The notes below the pieces were generated by a model. The model did no database searches. It saw only the letters and a list, made by a program, of their open reading frames with translations, and was not told the origin of the DNA. Shown in pieces: positions 34,841 through 42,595 of a DNA stretch of 64,000 bases. The translations under genes and the position numbers were made by a program. This DNA is from an uncultured Anaerolineae bacterium. GTDB lineage: Bacteria > Chloroflexota > Anaerolineae > Anaerolineales > Villigracilaceae. The first letter of the stretch is position 1, and each line of letters opens with the position of its first letter. The stretch spans positions 1 through 64,000 of the forward strand of contig CAKZJX010000060.1 in NCBI GenBank assembly GCA_937120535.1, read 5' to 3'.

Positions 34841-35944
34841 TCAATCTATCCGGCCTTGGCGCACAAAGCGGGTCAACTCACTGACGCTCCATTGTTCGAT
34901 GCCCAATTTTTCCACTGTCCGCCCGCGGCGCCAATAATCGGTGCGATGGATGATGCTGGCCAGACGAATGATGCTCTCCATGCCGCGCACCGACACCCCA
35001 TAGCGCATGCCCAGCGAAGCGATCGGCACCAGGCTCATGGGCACGTCTTCAAAGATGTAGCGGTGGTTGAGGGTCGGCGGGGCTTTGATGCCGTAGTAGC
35101 CGGGTTGGTTGTGAATGGCTTGGTAGAGATCTTCGCCTTCGGTGTTGTAAGCCATTTTGAGCCACTCCAGGGCGGTGCGGGCGCGGATGCCCAGGGCCGA
35201 GGCCACGGTGACCCGCTCACGGTCGAGCACTTCAAGCACCCGCGCCACAGAGGGGGTGACACCGTCAATGTAGAATTGGTAATCGCCGTGGGTGGCCTCA
35301 ATCCAGCCGGCATTGAGCAGGGTGAGCGCCGGGTGAAAGATGGCGCCCATGTTGTTCAGGCCAGTGTTCAGCACGTCGATTCCGTCAATGAACTGGGGAT
35401 AGGCTTCGTGAATCACGGCCAGCACTTGTTCGTTGCGGACGGCCGGCAGGGCCGCTAGGGGGACGGCTTCTTTGATGCGAAAGATGCGCGCCTGGGCCGG
35501 CCCATCGGAACGGGAGGCGTAGATGAACGTCTCGGCCTCGGCGATGGTCACATCAGCCCGACAGCCCCGATCGCGGATGACCTTTAGAAACTCGATCGCC
35601 CCACACGTCCGACCGGGATGGAGCACCACGATCTGGCCGTTCTTGAGGTGGGGAGCTACGGCAGCTGCTACATCGGCATGGGCAGAAGACGGCACCACAA
35701 CGTGGATCACCTCGGCCGGCTGCACGGCTTCTTCTATATCGGAGGTCACTTTGCTCAGTTTGGCAAAGCCGTGCGGCCCGCCTTCTTGGTTGCTATCCAC
35801 TTCGATCCCGCCGCGTTTGCGGATCAACTCGATGTTGGCTGCCGTACGGTTGTACAGCGTCACGGAAAAGCCCAGCAGAGCCAAATGGGCGGCCATCGCC
35901 TTGCCGCCATGGCCGGCCCCGATCACGGTATGCTTCCTGCTCAT
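34841..35944 (-). CDS. NAD(P)-dependent opine (octopine/nopaline) dehydrogenase family
   Basis: A 367-residue protein. An N-terminal Rossmann domain (GAGHGGKAMAAHLALLG, residues 9-25) is followed by a C-terminal opine-dehydrogenase helical domain. NTGLNNMGAIFHPALTLLNAG and the catalytic-type His after it are the family signature. Such enzymes reductively join an amino acid to a 2-oxo acid, or run the reverse. The substrate pair is unknown. GGAGG precedes the ATG. It lies 63 nt after the cobalamin-binding gene on the same strand, which suggests joint action on an amino-acid-derived compound. Confidence 0.87.
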   Translation of the reverse strand: MSRKHTVIGAGHGGKAMAAHLALLGFSVTLYNRTAANIELIRKRGGIEVDSNQEGGPHGFAKLSKVTSDIEEAVQPAEVIHVVVPSSAHADVAAAVAPHLKNGQIVVLHPGRTCGAIEFLKVIRDRGCRADVTIAEAETFIYASRSDGPAQARIFRIKEAVPLAALPAVRNEQVLAVIHEAYPQFIDGIDVLNTGLNNMGAIFHPALTLLNAGWIEATHGDYQFYIDGVTPSVARVLEVLDRERVTVASALGIRARTALEWLKMAYNTEGEDLYQAIHNQPGYYGIKAPPTLNHRYIFEDVPMSLVPIASLGMRYGVSVRGMESIIRLASIIHRTDYWRRGRTVEKLGIEQWSVSELTRFVRQGRID

Positions 35945-36007
35945 ACTATCGCCTCCAGGATGGGATGTTGGTGCAAAACGCCGAGGGTCACTTCCACTTC
36001 CTTGCCA

Positions 36008-37642
36008 TCAGCTGAGCAAGCGTTCGATTCGCTGTCGCTCCGAGATAGGGTTGCCGCGCTCGTCCACGCTCACACAGGCCCCGTCCACAATGCGCGTGCG
36101 TGCTTGGCCGCGACCGAACTTGTTGTTGCGCAGTTGTGGCGCATCCATCACCCCGGTGGTCACTGCGCGAGTCAGAGTGACCGGGTCGGTAAAGGGGTCG
36201 GAGACGTCGGGGCCGGCTAGAGAGCGAATGGCATCGAGAATCGCCCGCACCTCCTCGGCCAGTTCGGCCCGCCGGCGAGCGATGGCCGGATCGGCAGTCA
36301 TATCTGGAGCCCCTCGGATGGCATTTTCGATCGCCCGGCGGGCGATCTTGGCGGCTTCGATCACGTCGTCGGCGGTGGCGGCGTGATGGGCCTCGGTGTG
36401 GCCGACGATGTGATAAATATGAGGCCGAACGGCCATCTGCAGATAGGTCGCAGCGGCCAGATGGCCACGCGCCGCGTCGGGGTCGAGCGGATGCGAGAGT
36501 AATCCGATGCGAGTTTGCTTCCAGATGCGAAAATTCTCGTTCTCCAGAGGGCGAATCGCATCCAGGATGGTCAGCATCTTAGCCAGATCCATGGCATCGC
36601 TCAACCCTGGTGGGCTGTTGAACATCATCTGGGCGATGTAATCCTTCACCCCGAAGGCGCGGGCGTTGTAGGCCGAGAGAAACGCCGACACCACGAACAC
36701 CGCATCCGAGGCGTCGCGCATTCCCCAGTGATGGGGCTCATTCAACTCGACAGGGATGTTGTGCTGGCTGTACCACTCCATCACCCGCTGATGTTCGCGA
36801 ATCGAGCCTTCTAAGTCCCACGGGCCGCGGCCGTCCATCTGATTGAACCAGAAGAGAGGAATGGCGCACCAGGCGATGTTGATGGTCTCCACGTACATTT
36901 CTGCCAGGCGGATGAAATCGTCGGTTCCGGAGTAGGTGCGGAGCAAGGGATAGTTGCCGCGGCGGCTAGCGGCGTAGAGGGCGCGGTAATCGTCTGCTGA
37001 ACGGACTGGCACGCCGCCGGCCCCGCGCCGTCGAGGGTCTTGCCGCTCGGGGTGGAAGAAGTTCTCCTGGGCATCCTGATCGATCCCCAGCGAGATCACA
37101 TCCAACACCTTGGCCTCTGCGATCCTGGCAATCCCTGCGAGAGTGGCCTCCATGGTGGGCAACCCAAAGTGATGGCGCAGGATCGGATAGGGCGACTTCC
37201 AGCGGATGCGCTCCACGGTCGTTTGAGGGTAGCGGTTCCCTTCTGAACCTCGAACCGATTCGCCTCGCAAATAGCCCAAGATCTCCTCGACCGGCTCATT
37301 TCCGTCAAAGACGCGTTCAAAGAAGCCCAAGGCGCGGGCGCGTTCGGCCACCGGCGGAGTGCCGCCGAAGACAAAGCGCACGCCGCGGGCATGTAAGTCG
37401 GAGGCCGCTTCAGCGAACTGACCTAGCAAGCGTTCCCCGGTTTCTGGCGTTAAGCGATACGAAACGCCCACCAACTCGGCTTGTCGCTGCTCGGCTGCGC
37501 GCAGCACCTCTTCGATCGGCGTCGCCGGCCCCAAGAAGACTGTCTGCCAGCCGGCGGCCTCAGCCAAGCGCAGAAAATTGAATATCCCGGCCACATGGAC
37601 ACATTCTCCTAAGGCTGCAGCCACAACCGTTTTCTGTTTCAT
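36008..37642 (-). CDS. Cobalamin-binding domain protein with a mutase-like barrel
   Basis: A 544-residue protein. Residues 1-125 form a B12-binding Rossmann domain with the lower-ligand histidine in ECVHVAG (H16, G19), a Ser at 61 and the GG of FVFGGTPP (93-94). The first Asp of the usual DxHxxG is Cys14. Residues about 150-470 look like a TIM-barrel catalytic part (ISLGIDQDAQENFFHPE, NQMDGRGPWDLEGSI, NEPHHWGMRDASD). The single-chain fusion resembles B12-dependent mutases or aminomutases, but the reaction is not recognised. GGAG with AACT spacing supports the start. It is cotranscribed with the opine dehydrogenase. Confidence 0.75.
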   Translation of the reverse strand: MKQKTVVAAALGECVHVAGIFNFLRLAEAAGWQTVFLGPATPIEEVLRAAEQRQAELVGVSYRLTPETGERLLGQFAEAASDLHARGVRFVFGGTPPVAERARALGFFERVFDGNEPVEEILGYLRGESVRGSEGNRYPQTTVERIRWKSPYPILRHHFGLPTMEATLAGIARIAEAKVLDVISLGIDQDAQENFFHPERQDPRRRGAGGVPVRSADDYRALYAASRRGNYPLLRTYSGTDDFIRLAEMYVETINIAWCAIPLFWFNQMDGRGPWDLEGSIREHQRVMEWYSQHNIPVELNEPHHWGMRDASDAVFVVSAFLSAYNARAFGVKDYIAQMMFNSPPGLSDAMDLAKMLTILDAIRPLENENFRIWKQTRIGLLSHPLDPDAARGHLAAATYLQMAVRPHIYHIVGHTEAHHAATADDVIEAAKIARRAIENAIRGAPDMTADPAIARRRAELAEEVRAILDAIRSLAGPDVSDPFTDPVTLTRAVTTGVMDAPQLRNNKFGRGQARTRIVDGACVSVDERGNPISERQRIERLLS

Positions 37643-38011
37643 AGTTACTCCTTTCCGATAAAACCGACCTTTCCCCTGGGCTGTCTCTGACTATTATAAG
37701 TCACATCGCTCGGCCACAAGCGACGTTCGCTATCAAAACGGTAAGCTGTCAACAACAAAATTGTGATACCTGAGACTTTCGCTTAGGCGGGCCTGAAGGC
37801 AGGGATATGCGGCCGGCGAACTTCTGCTCGCAAGTAGTCGCTGAGCAGGTCGTGCTTGGTTTGGCACAGTGTTTTGCCTAACTCCTCGGCCTTGACTTTG
37901 AGTGAGGGCCAGGCATGGCAACAACAAGCTCAGTTATTATGCCCACATGATACCATGGCAACGTTGCAAGCGAAAGCCCTGTAAATAAAGTTCAGGAGTC
38001 TCTAGATTCCA
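37643..38011. other. Intergenic region with a possible gene remnant
   Basis: No intact gene. On the minus strand about 37785-37925, one frame reads LKVKAEELGKTLCQTKHDLL followed by SDYLRAEVRRPHIPAFRPA and a stop. It looks protein-like but has no start codon with a ribosome site, so it may be a decayed short gene. The upstream part contains no recognisable promoter or hairpin. Confidence 0.35.
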
Positions 38012-38470
38012 TCACTCCCGATAACGCACCGGCGCCTCGCTCATGCCGCGCCAGAGGAACTCGCTCAGGCGCTCTCCTAGGACGATTTCTGCCCAGCCGC
38101 TCTGACTCGGTTTTTCCCAGCAGACCGCCTCGTACAGGCTCCAGCGATCCAGGTCAAAGGCCGACTGGAACAAGTCGGCGTAGACGCGGACGGCATCCAG
38201 CGCCAGGGCGTAGGCCAGCGCCATCCAGAGCAGGGAGAGAAGCGCCGCCCAGGGCCAGGGGAAAGCCCAGAGAGGGAGAGCAGGCCCCAGGTCCACAGCG
38301 CGACGCGCAGATCGAGCACCCGGTGCGCTTCGGCCAGGGTGTTCGCGGGCGTCTTTGGGAAGCAGCAGCCACAGGCCCAGCCAGCAGATGACCGCCTCCA
38401 GCCCGTAGCGTTCCCGCGGGGCTGCTTCGGCGGCGCGCAGCGCGTTGCCCGGAGCGGTCAGCGGCGTTAC
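38012..38470 (-). pseudogene. Membrane protein gene with two compensating frameshifts
   Basis: The reading runs ERYGLEAVICWLGLWLLLPKD, then must change frame near 38341 to continue TLAEAHRVLDLRVALWTWGL, and change again near 38275 (extra TC in CTCTCCCTCTCTGG) to continue LWAFPWPWAALLSLLWMALA and end VRYRE. Both lesions together keep the overall length divisible by three. The combined product would be a protein of about 150 residues with a long hydrophobic centre, function unknown. The codon after the previous stop is GTA where a GTG start would give a GTGA overlap. It is part of the broken CHAT locus. Confidence 0.6.
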
Positions 38471-39129
38471 GGGGCGGCTAATCGCGCCAGGGCGATGCTC
38501 TGCCGGTTGTCCCAGGCCCGCTTCGCTGGGCCGACCGGGATGTTGAAGAGGCGCGTCTGCAGGTTGCCCTCGCCCAGGACGGACAGGCGCACAGCGCCGC
38601 ACCCCGGCGGCTGCTCGACGATCATCCAGAAATGATAGATGCCCAGCACCGGTTTGTCCTTGGGGCGCAGTTCCCAGTAGGGCATTCGCTCCTGATCGCC
38701 GAAAAAGCCCAGCATCACCGGCGTCACTTGGCCCAGGTGCAGGTCCGTGCCGATCCTGCCCGCCTCGGCCTCCAGCGGCCCGGCTTTCAGCCCCAGGCCG
38801 ACCTCGACCTTGACCGTCGCCGGGGCGCCCCCGTAGAGGCGCTGCGGGTAGATGTCGAGCAGGCGGGGCTGCGCTTCGCCGCTCCGGGCAAAGAGATAGG
38901 CGCGGCACCAGGCCGCCGTGTAGGACCAACCGGCGGCCCGCCCCTCGGGCGGCACGTCCAGTTCCATGCCCAGCCGCACCAGGTAGAGCGCACCCCGCCC
39001 CAGGCCGCCCGCCTTGAGGTCGCCCAGGCCGGTGGGCAGGCCGGCGGCCTCCTCCGCTGTGAGTGGCCGCCAGCGGGGACGGTGGACGCGCAGGATGCCC
39101 CGCGCATTTTGATTGATCTCCCGCTTCAG
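38467..39129 (-). CDS. CHAT-locus protein of unknown function, start unclear
   Basis: The reading frame is open from about 39129 to 38467 and protein-like throughout: LKREINQNARGILRVHRP, GLPTGLGDLKAGGLGRGALY, then ELDVPPEGRAAGWSY, ending NRQSIALARLAAP. No ATG, GTG or TTG stands at the apparent N-terminus; the candidate first codon is CTG (39129). The first standard start is a GTG at 38979, which would remove about 50 residues. Either a CTG start is used or the start has been lost. No domain is recognised. It is 10 nt after the small gene below. Confidence 0.5.
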   Translation of the reverse strand: MKREINQNARGILRVHRPRWRPLTAEEAAGLPTGLGDLKAGGLGRGALYLVRLGMELDVPPEGRAAGWSYTAAWCRAYLFARSGEAQPRLLDIYPQRLYGGAPATVKVEVGLGLKAGPLEAEAGRIGTDLHLGQVTPVMLGFFGDQERMPYWELRPKDKPVLGIYHFWMIVEQPPGCGAVRLSVLGEGNLQTRLFNIPVGPAKRAWDNRQSIALARLAAP

Positions 39130-39139
39130 GACTGCGCTC

Positions 39140-39286
39140 TTACGCCGCCCTGTACAGTGATTCAGCGTCCATGGAAAATTCGGCGGCCAGGGTCTTTTCT
39201 TCCAAATCCACCAACCCCTTCGCCGTATCCTCTACCAGTTCCGGCGGCGGGAGCAGCGCTTCCTCAAACCAGATTTCGTCGTCCAT
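39140..39286 (-). CDS. Small acidic protein downstream of the CHAT gene
   Basis: 48 residues, MDDEIWFEEALLPPPELVED then a helical half ending SMDAESLYRAA. It is strongly acidic, with no cysteine or membrane segment. The ATG at 39286 is chosen because AAGGAG lies exactly 6 nt upstream; another ATG two codons earlier abuts the AAGGAG. It lies between the CHAT gene and the protein above on the same strand. It may be a substrate, inhibitor or partner of the CHAT protease, by position only. Confidence 0.55.
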   Translation of the reverse strand: MDDEIWFEEALLPPPELVEDTAKGLVDLEEKTLAAEFSMDAESLYRAA

Positions 39287-39323
39287 AGCCATCTCCTTCT
39301 TCAGGTACCGAGCGCCTCTGGCC

Positions 39324-41758
39324 TCAGCGCCAATCGCCGACCAGGACGAAGGGCGCCCAGTAGTACGGGTCCGTCGGGTCAATCCCTGACGGCGTGGGCA
39401 GGTCGCCGTCGCGCAGCGCCAGCGCCGCCTCGCGCAGCGCCGTTGCCTTGTCGGTGCGCGGGTTGCCGGCGCTGTCCCACAGTCGGCGGTAGAAAGCGAC
39501 CATCAGCGCGGCGGTGGTCGTCGCCTCGACCGACCACCGCCCGACGAGCAGCGACGAGGCCCCGGCGTAGAGCAGCGCCTGGCTCAGCCCGGCCATCTCA
39601 TCCTCGCCCAGCGAGCGGGCCAGCCCGGTCTGGCAGGCGCTCAGGGTGACCAGGCCGGCGCGGAAGCGCAGCGCCATCCACTCTCGCGCAGCAAAGACGC
39701 CGTCGCGGAGCAGGACGCCGGAGCGCAGCGCGTCCTGGGGGTCGAAATAGCCGTGGCAGGAGAGGTGCACCAGGTGCACTTCCCGCCCATCCAGAGCGGC
39801 GCGCAAGTTCGCGGCGCTGGCGGCGTCGTCCAGCAGCGGCGCGACGCCCATCTGCTGGGCCACGGCCTCTGCTTCGCCCAAAAAGATCGCCCGTTCCAGG
39901 GAGCCGCGCGCCGTGGACGGGTCGGCGGAGTAGCCCAGCACCAGCGCGCCGTCCCCGGCCGGCGGGGGCCGCCGCCACAGCCGGTCCAGCAGGCTCAGGG
40001 CAGGGATGTACGAGACGGCAAAGCGGTCCAGCAGCGTCTCGCCGGCGCCGTTCAGGCGGAGGGCGTGCAGCGGCAGCAGGTGGAACGGCCCCTCCGGCAC
40101 GAGCACCAATCGCTCAACCCCCGCCAGGTGCGGCAGGGCCGGCGCCAGGAGAGGCTCGCCCAGGGCGCGCCAGCGGTGGGTCAGGGGCCGCCCGACGGCG
40201 CGATGAGCGCGGCGTTCGAGCACTTCGTCCAGGTAGTTGGCCAGGTAGACGTGGCGCAGTTCGTCCGGCGGGATCGCCGCCTCGACGACGATCGGCTGCC
40301 AGCCGTCCGACGCCGCTGAGGCCTCGGGCGCGCGCAGCACAAAGAGCAGCACCTGCTCGCCGGTGTCAAAGAGAGAGAGGGCGGCGGTCTGCGGCCCCAG
40401 CCCCGCAGCCAGGCGGGCCAGGTCGTCCCGGGTGGGTCGCTCGGCGCGGCGCAGGGCGACGTAGGCAGCCGCCTCGGGGCCATATCCCGCCATCTGTTCC
40501 CAGATGGCCATCAACTGCCCCAGCAGGGCCTGCCGCCGGGGCAGGGTGCTCTCTCCGCCGCCCTGTCCGTGGCGGGCCAGGTCGGCCGCATCCAGGTCCG
40601 CCAGTTCCTCGGCCAGGGCCTGCTCCCGGGCGGCCAGGTCCGCAGGGATCGCCGCAGGAACGGGCAGCCGGCCGCGGCCCAGCAGGGCGGCGAGCAGGCG
40701 GGATTTGCTGCCCTCGGCGATGGCCAGGGCCTCGCCGTTGCGCCCGGCCTGGCGATGAACGGCCACGGCGCCGGCGGCCAGGCCGGCCCAGCGCGCCTGC
40801 TGGCCCAGTTGATAGGCAACGGGGGAGAGGAGGAAAGCCCGGTCTAATGTTGCTAGAGCCCGCTGAAAGGCTTCGATGGCCGCTTCCAGGTCCTCCAGCC
40901 GCCCGGTGCGGCCGTAGCGGTCGCGCAAGCCGTTGCCCAGATTGTTGAGAACGCCGGGGCGGTCGGGGGAGTCGGGCGGGGTGAGCGCCAACGCCTGCTG
41001 CCAGGCTTCGATGGCCGCCTCCAGGTCCTCCAGCCGCCCGGTGCGGCCGTAGCGGTCGCTCAGCCCGAGGCCCAGATTGTTGAGACGAGAGGGGCGGTTG
41101 GGGGAGTCGGGCGGGGTGAGCGCTAACGCCTGCTGATAGGCGGCGATGGCCGCTTCCAGGTCCTCCAGCCGCCCGGTGCGGCGGGGAAAGCGGGGTGATC
41201 CAGGATCCGCGCCCAGGCTGCCGCCGCTTGGTCCAGCGCGGCGCGGTCGCTGTGGCGCAGGTAGCGGCCCTCGGCCTCTTTCGCTTTCTGCAGGTCGTCG
41301 CGGAACTCTGGGGGGATTGGGAGGCCTCCTGCGGCTTGCTCTTGCATCTTCCGCTGCGCCGCCTCCAGCCCCTCTTTCAGCGCCAGGGGCAGCAGCGGGC
41401 GCGGCACGCCGGGCAGGCCCTGGGCCAGCCACTCATCCCGCCAGGCCGGGCCGAGCGCCTGGCGCAGGCGGCTCACCAGTTGGCGGGCGTGTTCCCGGTC
41501 CTGCTCGGCGGAGGTCTCCTGGGCCGGGGAGAAGAGCAGCGGCGGGGTCGCATCCGGGCGGAAGAGCAAGAGGGGCGCATCCAATTGTCCAATAGGGCCG
41601 CAGTTCGGGCAGGCGACTTCGTGCAGGGTGCCTTGCTGGGCTTTCTCCAGCAGGTCGGGGCGCTCGGCAGCGTCCACGATCAGCCACACCTCGGCGGCAA
41701 AGCGATGGCCGCACTGAGGGCAGGTCAGGTCGGCGGGTTGGGAGAGGGAGGTGGGCAT
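39324..41758 (-). pseudogene. CpXC-TPR-CHAT protease gene broken by a frameshift
   Basis: The first part (41758 to about 41180) encodes a CpXC zinc domain (LTCPQCGHRFAAEVW ... EVACPNCG) and a helical region ending ARILDHPAFPAAP. The frame then shifts. From about 41190 another frame continues with 45-residue TPR-like repeats (GRLEDLEAAI ... DRYGRT) and a complete C-terminal CHAT protease domain. The latter has the catalytic His in HLSCHGYF and Cys in TLSACQTG and ends YYWAPFVLVGDWR. The N-terminal frame terminates soon after the junction. The break sits exactly where the repeats begin, so loss of repeat units or a repeat-assembly error is likely. An intact version would be roughly 800 residues or more. 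Confidence 0.7.
40868..41190 (-). repeat. 135-bp tandem repeats encoding TPR-like units
   Basis: Units begin at 40868, 41003 and 41138 (exactly 135 bp apart; the third is cut at about 41190). Each encodes 45 residues of the form GRLEDLEAAIEAWQQALALT, then PPDSPDRPGVLNNLGNGLRD and RYGRT. Near-identity at the DNA level points to recent duplication or gene conversion. Confidence 0.8.
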
Positions 41759-41874
41759 GGCATCCTCCGGAGAGTTGATTTGTGATCAAGCTAGGCTTGG
41801 GTGCATAAACCGATGAACAGGCACAATGCGCTCGTTGATCCTCGGAGAGGTCAGGCAGCCTCTCCTGCGTGGCT

Positions 41875-42595
41875 CTACCCAAGCCGATAAAAGATGAACG
41901 TGGCGCTCAGGCACATGATCACCAAGGCCAAACCGTCCCAGGAAATCCGATAGGGCGTGCGCAGCAAAGCGCGATACATTGCGGTCGCCGATGGACGAGA
42001 GCCGCACCCCCAAGGCGACGATCGCCACTGCGCTGAACAGGAAGTGGGAATACGCCTGCCTGGCCGGGACCTGGGTGTAATTCTGCACCGAGGCTTCCAA
42101 CGCCGACACCTCGCTCTTGCAATTTTTCTCCAGTGCGGCGATCATGCGCCCACCGACGCCATATACCAGGACGATGCCCGGGCTCAAAAGCCCCAAGCCG
42201 GGCAGGACAACGCCGCTTAGCTCCGGACCGAGAAAGACCCCAAGCGCTAATCATCAGTAGGAGCACCCCCAATCCGCTGGAGAGGATGTGCACCTGTTGC
42301 AGATTGGCCAACCCCCGGCCGGGTTGATAGACTAGGTCGATCAGGGCGATCAGCGCCAGGTTAAACAGGCAACCGCCTATCACTGCGCCGGCGGCCAGGT
42401 TGGGTGAGCGCAGCCAAATCACGGCAGCAAGATCGGTGGATAGCTCGGGCAAGAAGGCGATGGCCGCAATCAGGATCGCCCCGATCCAGGCCCGGCCAAT
42501 GCGGCCTTCTCGGCAATCACATCGTCGTATTCGGAAAGTAGGTAGCCGGCCCAGACGATAGAGGCAGCACAAATCACAAGTTCACCCCAGATCAC
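41875..42595 (-). pseudogene. Na+/Ca2+ exchanger family gene with several frameshifts
   Basis: Pieces of one CaCA-type antiporter lie in order but in different frames. They are LVICAASIVWAGYLLSEYDD (from GTG 42595), IGRAWIGAILIAAIAFLPEL continuing STDLAAVIW and GGCLFNLALIALIDLVYQ, then LLSPGIVLVYGVGGRMI and ARQAYSHFLFSAVAIVALGV, and finally WDGLALVIMCLSATFIFYRL with a stop at 41875. The ELSTDLAAV-NLALIALIDL block corresponds to the alpha repeat of the family (ion-binding). At least three frame changes are needed (near 42510, 42230 and 41985). No intact product is possible. Confidence 0.75.
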
